From the NCBI GenBank assembly GCA_021234155.1, contig JAJEKV010000033.1, positions 14,827,422-14,891,421 of the forward strand: 64,000 bases of DNA, written 5' to 3'. Positions 46,590-59,156 of this stretch are shown here, in pieces. This DNA is from Isoetes taiwanensis. Taxonomy: Eukaryota > Streptophyta > Lycopodiopsida > Isoetales > Isoetaceae. The notes beneath the pieces were generated by a model. It saw only the letters and a list, made by a program, of their open reading frames with translations, did no database searches and was not told where the DNA came from. Every line of letters starts with the position of its first letter. The first letter of the stretch is position 1. A program made the position numbers and the translations under genes.

Positions 46590-46722
46590 TGAGGGCGCTT
46601 GGCGGTTTGATAAAGTTCTCCGGACGGATGTTGGATTTTTGGATCTTGTCGAGGCGGGGGCCCATGAGCGAAGGATTCAGCGGTGGGATAGAGGCAGAGA
46701 TGCGAGTGTGGTCTTTATTTGT
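46590..46722 (+). repeat. Direct repeat of about 140 bp, copy 2
   Basis: The partner of 45,474-45,614. It lies directly before the start of the 4.8-kb repeat. Differences are mostly short indels. Confidence 0.75.
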
Positions 46723-46929
46723 CTACGACCCCGTGTCGTGGCTACCCGGGGAAAGGAGCTCATGGCCATCCTCACATACCTGCTTGGCCAGGAACCAACA
46801 TCTCTTTTTGCCATATTTTATGGCCCTCAATATTATGTCGATCTCGGTGCGCTGACTCCTGTATTTGTCCATTTGTTTGTATCACATTAAAAAGCTTCGT
46901 TGGCGTTCAACTCCCGGACACGCGAATCT

Positions 46930-47195
46930 AGCAGCTTGCGCCGATGCTTCTTGAAGGGTCGATGAAGAACACTATCTTCTATCATTATTTAGGGTCACTA
47001 TTGTTCTCAAAAATCACTGGCGTGATCTTATGCAACATCGGCTGTGGATCGCGGCCTCTCTCCTCTCGTGGCTTCTCAGTGCTCGTCCCCTTCCTTTTTC
47101 TATTTCAGCGTCTCATAGCTGGCCATAAGCGAACCATGGTTCAAAACAAGAAGCGTATGGCCTCCAAGGGTAAAAAATGGAGAGAAATAGCGTGA
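46930..47195 (+). CDS. Hypothetical open frame shared by both 4.8-kb copies
   Basis: The + frame reads MLLEGSMKNTIFYHYLGSLL and then hydrophobic text; copy 2 (59,355-59,618) reads MEGSMKNTIFYRDIYGVAIV. In copy 2 the opposite strand is also open (59,340-59,561, MASYEIAEIEKEGDEQLRSY), charged and more like a soluble protein. Minus text continues past it as ELNANAAFNAYKQM across a shift. The coding strand is therefore unresolved. No family is recognised. Confidence 0.25.
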
Positions 47196-50100
47196 GAATG
47201 TGGCTTCATTTTGTTGCTACATTTTCATGGCGGCATAGTTTTTGTGAGGGTTAATTCGGTTCCCTCTTCCCACTATTTTTCTGTTTCCCTGTTCACATCT
47301 ATTTTGTCGTCTATACATGTGTCGATTATTATTTTGTTTTGATTACATTGGTAGGAGATGCATCTTCGGTTTACTTGAGGCGTTGTAGGCAGAAGTCGGG
47401 GAATTTATACATAAGCAACAAAGCTTTATTGCATGATATGCATTTTCGTCCCGACTTCTACGTTTGATGCATGATGGTGGAATTCAATTATTTTTCTTGA
47501 GATAATCGATGTTTTCTTAGATCCGACTTCTATATGAGGAGTTGGTGATATATTTGATGAGAAATATGCACCTCAAACTAGAAGTATAAGGTATTATATC
47601 TTACTTAAAATTACACTTACATGTTACTTACTTAGTTTTCTACTATGGAATAATTCTTGCTAGAACCAAAGCTCTTTCAATACACATGATTCTTTTCAAT
47701 AATGCTTTTTGTTGAATGTGAAAATATTTCAAGGATATTTGCATGTTTAATACATCCTATTTGGTTACATGTTGCTTTTAGGGGCGTTAAATTGTATAAT
47801 GACATGCTAACTTATCTTCGCGAGAAAGAAAGCACACCTAATTATCTTTGGTTCATGATGATTTTAATGGATCGATCTTGGTTGTATTGGAAGGTAACAG
47901 CATTACTTGAGCATTAATGACGCAATTCTATCGATTTGTCTCAATTCTTCTCATTAGTATTTATAGGCTAATAGTTTCCTAGTTGTCCATCACACCAATT
48001 TATCTATTATTTTAGTTCTTAGTTTGTTCTACTTGAAAATATATGCTTGGCGGTAGTTACGCATTACAATGTATCGATACACTTGCATTTGATTCTTTGA
48101 TTATTTTCGGTGCTTATATGGCTTTCACTTTTTATTGTAATGCATCACATCTTTGCAAGCTGTGTTATTTTTGATGAGTTCTTATACATTGATTCCACTT
48201 AATCATTCTTTCCGAATCGTCATTTTTATTGATTCTTGACATCCCTGCGCGCCAGTGCGGGTGCCTTATGTATCGAGTTTGAGGCGTTTGAATCCATCTG
48301 GAATGCATCTGCAAGAAATGCGGTTGCAATGTCTATTCAAAATGGTCTCATTGCGTGTGCTTATTTTTGATTTGTTTGCATGAATGACACGATCATGTTC
48401 TACATGTGAGGTTGACCCCTATTATTTTAATCAGGTAGTAGATGCTAGGTAGTAGATGTTGCTTTCCTCGTTCTTAGTTCATATTCATCCTTTGATAGAA
48501 ACCAAAGCGGTACTTGATGAACTATCAAGAAAAGAGCAATTTATAAGGAAGAGCAATTAAGTTGAGGTTCTTGCTTGCTCATGTTTATCACAAAAGCTAT
48601 GTTTGAGGTAAATGGTTTATTTTCTTTGTTGCTATTTCTTATGGGTACTCTGTTTCCAAATCTTACTTACATTCATGGAAGAGATGTTCCTAAAGCGTGA
48701 TTTCACAACAATTTTCTTGACTACAATCCATCCTAGAATGGTAAGTTGACAAGCATGTTTGAAGCTTCTACCAAGATGATATGCATTTCTTATATCTTTG
48801 ATAATTGAGCTTTTCAACTATAATTTGTTTACATACATCTACATCGATTATGAAGCTATGGCTATGCTCAAAATCCACGTGTGCTTCAAATCCGATCCGG
48901 AACCACGTGACCCGATACAAGCCAGATCTCTCAAAGCTTTACCCCGGGCGGTCTGCTTCACGCTTACTGCCACGCGACTCCTACATTCCAATTGTAGTAT
49001 CAATATGGCATGACAACAATTCCAACAATAATTCTCAGGGAATGACCAATCATACAAACTGGTTTCTAATTTGCTTAGAAGGGTTTACGACCCTCTTGTG
49101 TTTTGTGGTATGAACAAGAGGCCATGGCTTTTTATTAAAGATCCAATGAGCGATAAAACACAGGTAATAGCCATGGAAAACTCCATGAAGAAAGTAGCTA
49201 CATTTTCAAATGGTACATTTTCAAATGAATCTAAATATGCGGTGCCAGCTGGGGATTTATGAAACTATGTTAGTTGAGCGGCCCAAGAAGCCAAAAGGCT
49301 GCAAATTCTTTTTGTATGGATTTCAATAAACACTATCCAAGTATTTCATACTTTGGTAAATGAAATGCTTCATATATTGCTCATCAAGTTGCTAAATGCG
49401 TTTTCAAATCTTGCTTCTCTGGTAAGTAAAGCAAAAGGAAAAGAAAAGAAAGCGTGTTAAAAGAAATACTTGAAGCGAATTTCACAAAATTTACTAAAGG
49501 AATATATAAAGAGAGAATAGTGAATAAAATAAAGAAATTGGCGCCTTGTACTTTTGTCTTTCAAAACCACAAACTAAAAAAGAAAAAGAAAAAAAAATTC
49601 ACAAAAGATTCCAAAAAGTAATAAAGCAAAATTTTTGAAATCGCTTGTTTTGGTATGTTATATGGCAATTTTGTATGCTTAATGGTTCATATGTCATTCA
49701 TGTTTTGAATTATTATTTTGACCACAAAAATAAGATCTCTCATAACACACCAAAACAAAGATTAGATGTGATCATAAAAGCCGGAGGGAATAATAGCAAA
49801 AGACAAAAAGGGACAGCAGGGGAACTACGAAGCAGGAAGAAATCAACTTCTACATCCCTCTTGCTGTAGCGTACCAATCGAGGAGGGATGGGCTAGGGGT
49901 CGAAAGGTGTAGCATGGGCGAGAGAATGGCCAAGACAATTGAAATAGCCCGGATGAAACAGCGAGAGGCCAGCACCTCCAAACCTTGTTAGTACTTGCTT
50001 TGGATCCGCGTTGCCTGAGACATTCAAATGCACCAATTTCGTCAGCGACAAAGATGACCTAGAAACATATTCTTGGATCAATCTAGCGGTAGCCAAGAAA

Positions 50101-50382
50101 AGCGAAGAATTTGACACGAGAGGGGTGGGTGATCTTGCTCCCATCAATACAACAAGTTTTTGTGGGAATTATAACCACATGTGTCTTGATCAATTTTGAC
50201 TCTCCAGTGTCTGGTAGTATCTAGCTGAACGTGGAAAGAATAAACAACTTGTATGAATAAAACAATAAATTTTGTTATTTCATTTGTATCTCTCTTCATT
50301 TGTTGTTTCACTTTCATAAAAGTACATAATAATTTGAGAACCATCTAAGGTTCAAGAGTTTCTTAAATTTAGAGCAATCAGA

Positions 50383-50620
50383 GCCTTAGTGCCTCGAGGA
50401 GCACGCAGCCTTCAATGGGCTTATTAAACTTCGGCGCCCGTTTGTCTCTTACATGCTGCAAATCTTGCTCACGAAGGGATCTTTCGATAAAGGGGTGTAG
50501 CGTCAGACTATTCAAGAGCCCATCAAAATGAAGCCCAGTTCACAAGATACATGATCACTCTTACAAGCAAGATTTCCAAGGAGTGCGGGTGCATTCATCT
50601 CTTTGTGCAATAGGAAAGCC
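50383..50620 (+). repeat. Internal repeat of the 4.8-kb unit, copy 1
   Basis: It resembles 51,001-51,230: gccttagtg.ctcgag, ccttc(a/c)atgggctta, tttgtctctt, aatcttgct and gaagggatct. The similarity is partial. The same pair occurs in the second 4.8-kb copy at about 62,845 and 63,455, so it predates the larger duplication. Confidence 0.6.
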
Positions 50621-51000
50621 TTGAGCTAAGTTGTATTGATCCTAAGAAGGCAGTCACAAGAACATGTGAAACCGGCGTGACGAGGAGGGAGTGCTTGGCT
50701 GAAATGTAGCCATTTAGGTTTCGACCATTGTGCTTTGTAGTGAGAACAATGATTCCAACTATAGTGCCCAAGGTAAGTCGATGCCATTGAGATATTACCT
50801 TTGGAGCACATTGAGACATGGAGGTGCATATGGGAACCGTGGTCTTGCAACCATGCCTCTCTCTAAATAATGGAGCCTAGAAAGTGACTACACCACATTG
50901 ATCGAGAGGCAGAGAAAGAAAAGGTAAGAATTCCGATTGCTTTCAACTTGAGATACTTAAGATTGTAGATGGCTCGTTCTAGAATTGAGGCAATGGTGAC

Positions 51001-51230
51001 CTTAGTGGCTCGAGAACATGCTGCCTTCCATGGGCTTACGAACTCTGACACCTTTGTCTCTTCGTGTTGCGAATCTTGCTGTGAAGGGATCTTCTAGCGG
51101 CGAGGGCCAAACCATGGCCGGACCATTCAAAGCCACGTGGAAGGGAGTTCTAAGATACACTGATCCACTCTTGCTGCTTGCATGCATATTCAAGTTCAAT
51201 GACATCACGTCCCTCGGACATCATGACCTT
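51001..51230 (+). repeat. Internal repeat of the 4.8-kb unit, copy 2
   Basis: The partner of 50,383-50,620, offset about 618 bp. The + frame 51,018-51,293 (MLPSMGLRTLTPLSLRVANL) and the opposite minus frame 51,002-51,208 are both open, so neither is credible alone. Confidence 0.6.
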
Positions 51231-51529
51231 CTTTGCAATGGGTACCATGGTTTCCACCATAGATTCCAAAGGGAAAAAGCGACGGATGTCTAGATATCAT
51301 TGACCTAGTTCTAAGGTTATCGCCGGACCCACTATGATTCTTTTCTCTTCTACGCCTGCGGAACCATTGTTTTCGGATACAAGATTTTATGATATTTCAC
51401 ACAATTATGGCATTTAGAATTGTGTTAAATTTTTCTTTGAAATGCAATAATAAATTGTGTGTGAAGTTGGCTGGCGATACATACATAGTTGTTCTTTTAG
51501 TGGATGCATATGTGTACAAACAACTAAAA

Positions 51530-53239
51530 GAAACAACTAAGTTTTCATATTACCTTGAAAGCATCACAGCTAGTTGTTCTTTTTAGTGGGTGCACATATC
51601 TAGCGCATAATATACTTGAGGGTTGGTTTTGTATTTTTGCTACTATTTTCCTATGGTTTTCATATGATTTAGCGTGAAGTACGCCAGGAACTACTAATTA
51701 GTACCTCTAGAGTGCATATCACGCCTACATTAATTTTAAGCGTTTTTTTGTTCAATGGTTTTTGAACCCATGGGCCATGTTGTATTTTTTCAATTAGCTT
51801 ATTCGGACTCCTTCACATGCAACCCTCGAGCCATTTAGAAATAGGGTTTGCTAGATAGGGTTTGCTAAGCGAGGAAGGCACAAATTACTAGCAGAGGGTG
51901 GAGCTTAGCATGCGTGGTGCCCGGTAGGCTAGAGCAAGCTATCGAGAACAAGAAGGCTGGAGCAAGCATCGGAAATGAATGTTCAACTTGCAGAAATGGG
52001 TGTTTCTTTTTGTGTCGAGGAGCTATGATCGTCGAAATCCGTGGCGGCACGTTTTGGTGATACGCAAATGTCGGTCTTTGTAGCTATAGATTCACATTCT
52101 TGGATGCAGTAGGCATTCACCTCCCTTTCTCTTTTTTCGCGATTACTCAGGCCTCTTTTAATTTGCCATCACTAATAGCAATTTACATATAATGCTTTAG
52201 AAAATTAATGTGAGCTTTTGGAGGAGTACTCCAAGGCTTTTTGATGCGTAGTAGCCCAGGATAATGTTGGGTCTACTCAAATCACGTACCGTCGAGAAGG
52301 GAAGAAAGGGTTTAAGGCGAATGCATCCTACTTATGGGGAAGAATACCATGATGAAAAGAACCATTGAGTTCACAGCGAGAGAAAGCTGAAATCTGAGAG
52401 TACATTTTGAATCGATATCTCTTCTCTTGGAGCAGCGTGGGACTTCTTTTTAGAAGGGGATCTAAAAGTCAGGAGAAGAGTTACCAAATACAAGGTGGTG
52501 CACCTGCCATTGTTGGGCTTGTAGCCCCAATTGATGTGACCATACCTCACGGAAACCACGGGGGCAGTCCTTCTCAAGCGTCCTTCTTCCATGTTCTTAA
52601 CATTCCACAAAGATTAATAAAGAGGAAGCTGTGGAAATTGTGTGTCCAATGTGGATCACGATTAAAAGGAGATAAAAAGTTGGTTCATGAGGCAACTTTT
52701 GCTTGCAAAACTTGGCGTGCGTCCATTTTCTTATGGTTGGAGTTTTTTTTATCCTGTGATCCTTGGCTTGATTGAGGATGATCCTGATGGCTAAGTTCTC
52801 TTACGGTGTTTCAATAATTGCGTTGCATTGTCATTGGCGATGAGATACCCTACTTTAGCGGCATTTTGCTCGACTATTACGTCAATTCGTATAAAAATGT
52901 TCTTTTCGGTTGCCCGCTTGCAGCGAATATTCATATCCACCAGGGCGGGAATCGAGGTTAAGAATTTTTTTGAAGGATCCCTCAAGTTTCTTTGTTGCTT
53001 TCTACGGCTCGATTCTTATGCTTCTTTGTGAGTTCTGTTGAGTTTGGAGTATTACCGTTTGCGGGATATCTTATTCGCGTAGTTGTGGCTATCAATTGGT
53101 GGCGACACAATATCGATTACAAATTAGGAGTTGTTTCACAAATTGAAGTCACATCTTATGTGCATGGTTATTGTTAGGTGTGCGAGGTAAGTTAGTAAAT
53201 TGTAATGCTTATTCTAGAACTGATTTCTTTGGAGTTATT
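51530..53239. other. No recognised gene; two weak coding candidates
   Basis: A + frame at 52,407-52,775 (122 codons) includes VGLVAPIDVTIPHGNHGGSP and CVQCGSRLKG with later Cys, faintly like a zinc-binding site. A minus frame at 52,791-52,985 includes RIDVIVEQNAAKVGYLIAND, with soluble-protein composition. Neither matches a known family. Confidence 0.25.
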
Positions 53240-54190
53240 CCTGCGTCCATGTGGGTTTATGGCATATTCAGGGTATATGCGGTATATACAGAATATGCCA
53301 ATGCTTGCAAGCAGTACGGTGTATTTGTTGTAGCCACTTTGGAAACCGACTAGCAGGTGTTTTAGTCGATAAGATTTTCGCTATACCCGGTCTTAACAAG
53401 CATTGATTGTGAGCGTCCGAGCCACGAAGACTAGAATAACATTTCTTGGCTCACGGGATAGCTAGCGGCTGATGTATCTATGAAAAAAAGGAACAAGCTA
53501 TTTGATTATGGACTATACAAAGTTTTGAGTCGCGATGCATATCTCTTCTTCCTCCCAAATAATTAAACTCAGGAACACCCGCAAGGACGTTCCTAGAATA
53601 GTGAAAGTCGAAGGTAATCTTGGTTGTGCAAGGTGAATTTCAGCATCAGAGAAAATGGTATTTTAACGCAACCACTAAATTGGAACTTTCATGCCATTTC
53701 TTGTAGCTTATTATATGAAGATAAAAACGTGCGCACTTGACCCAATATGCGCGAGAGAATTTAAAATCATTTATGATGCCATGCTAAGCGTATTGATTAC
53801 CGGTTGTGATGCATAATTCATAGGAACAAGACCAGCGGATGTGATGTCAAAGACACCCACCACATCTTAAGAATACTTTGGAGTTGAAAAAGGACATGGT
53901 CAAAAGACAACATGTTTTGCTTGGTGAGATCAAGAATAAGGAACAAGTGGGTCTCTTAGCCTCAGAATTCATAGACATGGCATAGCAATTTATGACCTTT
54001 GCTACATGTGAGCAAACAATAAGAATTGTAATTGTTATAGTGGATAAGCTTCATTGTACCGCGTAATTACAAGTCTATACCTAATTAGTGCAGGCGATAC
54101 TTGAAAGTGATAATGGAAAAGTGTACAAACATGACACAATAAAAAATACATTATAAGAAAAAGATGTCGATACTTTCTCTCTAATAGGTC
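53240..54190 (-). repeat. Large inverted repeat, right arm, block II
   Basis: The reverse complement matches 8740-9665, then about 10,500-10,545. Anchors include gcatattctg, ctttgtatag, aatttaaaatcatttatgat and ctacatgtgagcaaacaa. It lacks about 830 bp found in the left arm. Confidence 0.8.
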
Positions 54191-55922
54191 TTACTCCATA
54201 TAAAGTGTAGAACTTGTATCTAATACAATCCTGAAATTTGTATGTAACCAAATTTGTATGTAACCCATTTTCAATATATATGAGAACTTTTACAAGCATC
54301 TTAAACACTTCTTTTGTTTCCATTCCTTAATTTTGAGAATTTGAGTGTACCAAATAGAGAGGTTTATACTATCTCACGACTTCCATGGAATCCTTAAAGC
54401 ATCGTCTTAGATAAACTGATTTAGAAACACGATGCGAATAAAGACAAAAGCATGCAAACCGTAATGCGAGAATCGGCGAGACAAATATAAATGCTTTTTC
54501 ACGAAGTTGAACGGCTCCACTCACTCTACTCAATGTTATTTTTCTTCCTCAACATGAATGTTTCCTGAAGTTGTTTTGGGTTTGTCCTCTCTTAAGGATA
54601 TATAGCTAGATATCTAGGATATAGCTAAGGAAACGGTGCTTAACATCCACATGTAAATATTTATGGCCTTAAAACATGTTTTTCATGCTCCTTTGATAGA
54701 TAATATCTATATTTCTTTATCGCAGTCCAACTAACTCTATTTCTACCACAATAATGTATCCATTGATGCAATTTCTTAAAATCACATATTTAAAGTTCCA
54801 CAAGGTAGCTAAAATTTGCCACCAATTTATGTTATGTGCTTTGGAGTTACATTGAAAAGGATCTACTTTAGTGTTTTGTTTCTTATAAGTGTGTGTGCAA
54901 AGGCTTGCATACTTATGAGAACATGCTCGACAAATGGGACAAGTAATGAGCACGAGGTTTTCATTTCATTTTTATTCACGAGTATATTAATAAATGATTG
55001 GCCTTATGTAGAACCTTTGAAGTCTTTTGGAAATTATTCCATTCTCCTTTGGGGAATTTGGGAGTAAAAGCGCTTTGAGGCCTCTGTAGGGTATACAATT
55101 TTGTTATGTATACATTTGGTGTCTATTGAAGATGTCATCTGGTGTGAAACAAAAAATAAACATTCAACAAATCGCGTATGAAAAGAGGATTGACACACAA
55201 GGGCCGGATATATTTTCACTTATTTTTGATCCCATTTTGTAATGGTTTGGAACTTTGAGATGATTTGTATACTACCAACTCTTAATGTATATATGCTCAT
55301 TAAGGTCTATAAGCTCCTAGGTTTGTAATGCTACTTAATAGCCAGTTTGATCAAAAGAGAATAGAATAGAATAGAATAGAATAGAAAGAGCAACACTTAT
55401 ATTTTTTAGAACTCTTTTCTAATCCGCGTTAATAATTTGTTTTCTTGCCAAAAGTAAAATATGAAACTTTTTGAATCTTTCTTATTAGTCGTGTTGTTTT
55501 GCTTTCAAATGTATCTCGATTGCATCTAATAATAGGTCTTCACATTTAAAATGCATAAATTACCAAATCTTTTGTGCCAGTGTATGGAGCATATTGAATG
55601 GATTCGAGCCCTCAACTTTGGGGTTCATTTTAGATCTTTATCTTTCTTTTTTCATCATCCATGAGTCTTACCTTTACCATTATATATTCCATTTAGAGTG
55701 TTCGTGTAATGCATAGGCCGTATGAAATGCATCAAATCTTTGGAATTCTCCAACTAATGCTTCTTTTGGCTTTGTACCATATCAAATGGTTAGAGCAATA
55801 AAGCTTCACAAGGCGAGGAATAAAAGTTCATTTGGCTTTCTAGAATCGCCTTCAAGACAATATATAAGCTAAGGACTTTGTTTTGTTGACCTCTTCACTT
55901 CAATTCCTAGAATTGTAGTAGC
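54191..55922. other. Right-arm segment without a visible partner
   Basis: I could not align it to the left arm, which suggests a deletion or rearrangement there at about 7,765-8,740. A run of agaat units lies at 55,356-55,388. No gene is recognised. Confidence 0.4.
55356..55388 (-). repeat. AATAG microsatellite
   Basis: About five copies of aatag, the reverse complement of the LINE tail unit at 35,336-35,359. It could be the remnant of a 5'-truncated minus-strand LINE copy or a coincidental simple repeat. Confidence 0.75.
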
Positions 55923-56812
55923 TGTTTTAAACTGATTCTCATGCTTTTGGCCCAGTTGATATTATATAGTTTATCTATCTAAAAGAGGCATTTTAGTTCT
56001 TTGGGTTAGGGAAGAAGAATAATACCATGGATTGCGGGTTGTCTCAACAATCCGGATTCGTATCTTCAAGGTAATTTGATGGGTTTTTTTTTTTTTTTTT
56101 TTGTGCAATTTAATTTATCGGGCAGTGCCCTTCTTTCAAAAGAATGGAATCATTCTTAGGAATTTTGTCAAGTTTAGTGCAAAGAAAAAATAGAGCAAAT
56201 TCAGCACAAATGTGTTGACATTTATACTATTATTATGGTTTTGCCACTAAGGTCCATATTAGAATATTTTTTTAGATCGCTATGTTTTGCATAGTGGATG
56301 GTATCTAGGCTTAGGGCAAAATTTCTCACGTACATGCACAATTCTAGAGCAAGTCACCACAAAACATACATTAATGCCCCTCTTTTGAGTGAAAATTAAA
56401 CTGTCCAGTACCAAAAAACATGTCGAGAAAAAATGGGGACTATCGAAACTAAAAGTTATATAGGAATCAATAGGCCACACAAGAAAAATTAATTATCAAA
56501 TGCAACAAGAGGCAACATCATTTATAAGTGCAAGAGATTAAGTTCAATTCACATATAGAGCAAATATTTATGCAGGCAATGCAGAGACACCAGTCTAGTT
56601 TTCAATTACTCTTCTTCTACATATATCAGTACAACCGCGTCAACTCGTAACTACGAAACAAAATTCTGCTTCTTTTAATACTCACCTCAAAGGAAATTAG
56701 AAAAGCCTTGGTGTCTCAATTTAGAATCCTTGAGGAGCCGAAAAATAAGAGCGACAAAAACAAGAAGACTTTGGCCAGCATATATTTAGACAATAATAGA
56801 AGAAAAATATCA
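55923..56812 (-). repeat. Large inverted repeat, right arm, block I
   Basis: The reverse complement matches 1-564 joined to 7451-7765 and is uninterrupted by the Helitron. Anchors include ccttggtgtctcaatttaga, gtgttgacatttatact and ccatggattgcgggttgtct. Confidence 0.9.
56220..56245 (-). other. Empty Helitron target site in the inverted paralogous arm
   Basis: Read on the minus strand, this segment joins ...GGCAAAACCATAA directly to TAATAGTATAAATGTC.... These are the left flank (551-564) and right flank (from 7451) of the Helitron without the element. The junction falls between 56,232 and 56,233. It represents the pre-insertion state of the repeat and places the Helitron ends to the base. Confidence 0.9.
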
Positions 56813-57264
56813 ACTAAAAAACAAATTATCATCATAACCTATGCAACTTATTATTAAGACACAAAAAAGTATTCAATATATATTATATATATATAAATTC
56901 CTATACAAAAACCTAAAGACATTTACACAATGCCTTTTAGCGGAATCCTCTAGAAGAACAAATAAAACTAGTATTAAACATCATTACTCGATCTAAGGGT
57001 AGTGAGATATGAGGTGATAATTCTAGCCAGTCTCGATGAGATTTGATATTTAGGCACATGTGAAAGAAGAATCACAGTTTAACGATTTGCTTCACCAAGA
57101 AGTGAAATTCAATTGTATGATAGCCATTATCACCATCACCAGGACGGGTTTTGATAAGAATAATAAACCTTTCGGAAGAAACATCATTAAACTCCTTGGG
57201 AATGTCTACAATCCAATAATGCACATAGATATCTTTGTGCTCCAAATGATGAGGTTGATGCCTA
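56813..57264. other. AT-rich spacer
   Basis: Contains tatatattatatatatata at about 56,876-56,894. A frame at 57,060-57,314 has no motif. Confidence 0.35.
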
Positions 57265-57540
57265 AGAAGCACAAGAGGATGAGGATGGGGATGAGGAGGG
57301 GCGGATGGGGATGAGATTTGGGGTGTGAGGGGAGGAGGATCGCGGATGATGAGATTTGGAATGTTTGGGGTGAGGATGAGGGGCGAGGATGAGGTTTAGG
57401 ATGAAGCCGAGGGGGCCGGGGGATGAGATTTGGGATGTTTGGGGTGATATAAAAAAAGGATGATGAGGAAAGCGATTTGGGTTGTGAATGAGGATGAGGT
57501 ATGGGGGTGGTGAGGAGGAGGGTGAGGTTGAGGATTAGCT
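57265..57540 (+). repeat. G-rich degenerate minisatellite
   Basis: Units of the type gatgag(a)tttgggatgtttggggtgag and gatgaggatgggg recur with variation. Many runs of three or four G are on the + strand, so G-quadruplexes are possible. Confidence 0.75.
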
Positions 57541-59156
57541 GATGGAGATGTCATTTCTATCAATGGCAATCAATGAGTAGAAAGTTATTAGAAGGTACTT
57601 CCCAAGTTACAAATGATTCTAGTGCTGAAGCTCGAATGATTCTCTACTTAGGTGCGATCTTTTAGAGTCTTTGGAAATTTGGAGCTAGAGTTGGAGATGT
57701 TGAGTTAACTATGGTGATTTGTGTTGTTGGTGGTGTTGAGCTATTATCCCTTTTAATCGATTGTAATGATTGGAGGATGAGCAATTCGGCAAGAGGAACA
57801 AACTCCATATCTATACCTCATTGTGCATATAGGAAACCTTAATGTCAAAGGAAGCTGGATGTGTCTTTAGCTGTTTGAGAATTATCTCGTTTGTCATCAT
57901 CATCAAACATAAGGCTAAAGCATCTTCATTATTGCTTTTGCTAGGCTGCCATTTCAAACAACATTCTCTTCCAACTTTTTATAGCGGTTTTATGCCAATT
58001 ATGGAAGATTTTTTCTCTTTTGGGCCATTCCATCTAAAGATGTTTCTTTGGCCTATTATAGCTTCAAGCCATTGAAGGAAAGGCTATTTCCTTTGGGAGA
58101 AACCTTTGAGTGATTCGACGAGCAGCCGCGAGGATCGCGGACATCGGGCCGAGGAACTGAGGGTTCAATCCGATGGCATCTCTTTTCGGGGCCCACAGGT
58201 CAAGAAAACATGGCGCTTCACTTCAAAGCCCGATAAGCGGTTGGAATTCTCGTTTCTTCAATCCCGGTGAAGGCGGTATGGATAATTTTTCATTTGCGCA
58301 AGAATATTTAGGGTTAGTTTGCAGCTTCTCGTGTTGATATGTTTGGAGGGTTTTGACATATGTAATATTTAAATCTTCCAGATTCATACTTAGGAAGTTG
58401 AGAGGGGTTTTAAAATAGCTACTTATATATCACCTGACCCCTTTAATTAGGCGCAATCCCATGCTTAATTTGATCACGAAAACCATGGCTTGCCCGGGTG
58501 CAAAAGTGAGCATTTTCTAGCAATTTGCAGCCTAAGAGGAGGTCATTTCAAGCCTCAGGTTATTGTAATTTGTGTAAGGTCAAGCATGTAAAGATGACTT
58601 GAAGTTAAATACTTGTTCGACACTTCCTCATTGTAAAATGAAAATTTATCAGCCCGAGGATACAACAGCCCGCACTAAACTTGGCTTCTACAATTTTTAT
58701 TTATTCACAAAGAAGCTTGATTTATATATTACTACACAGCAATAGTTCGTCAACTACTTGTTAGCACTTTTTCACTCTTAAACACTGAGCCCAAAGCACC
58801 GGCCGGGTATCCATGACCCAAAGCCTCGGCCGGATGCAAGCCCTTAGAGCTTGTCCATGCAGCCTTCAAAGCCTCGGCCGGATGTCTGATGCAGTAGGAG
58901 AAGATAAAGGTTGAGGACTGGTTGAGCATTAAAATAACGATTCTGAGAGAGAGCAAGACTAATGTACCTCAATAGGCGGCATTATCCAGTTTAAGCTGAA
59001 ATGCGACTAGGAAAATTCGTGCAGCTCTAGTGTCTTCAATCATGTTCCGTTCTTTTCATTTTATCACCATGATCATGAACATGCTGACTATATTTCAAAT
59101 CTACCTTATCCATTGTCTCATGGCCGGGATGGGCAATGCTTTTCCTTATTTCGGTA
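57541..59156. other. No recognised gene; three short PAEAL-type repeats
   Basis: A + frame at 57,842-58,075 and text near 58,170 (MASLFGAHRSRKHGASLQSP) have no family. cggccgg with flanking aagc(c/a) recurs at 58,794-58,808, 58,820-58,835 and 58,868-58,884; on the minus strand it reads HPAEAL/YPAGAL in an open frame (58,750-58,956). Confidence 0.3.

Larger units (their letters stand above)
46770..51529 (+). repeat. 4.8-kb direct repeat, copy 1
   Basis: It matches 59,157-64,000 from end to end (offset 12.39-12.47 kb), for example catggccatcctcacatacc, tccatcctagaatggtaagt and ggatgcatatgtgtacaaac. It continues at least to 51,529, where copy 2 meets the window end. Differences are mainly short indels. 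It contains several short frames on both strands, none assigned. Confidence 0.93.

Noticed and set aside
52407-52775. Zinc-ribbon protein suggested by CVQCG and later Cys
   Set aside because: There are too few Cys at regular spacing, the opposite strand is also open, and no family text is around it.
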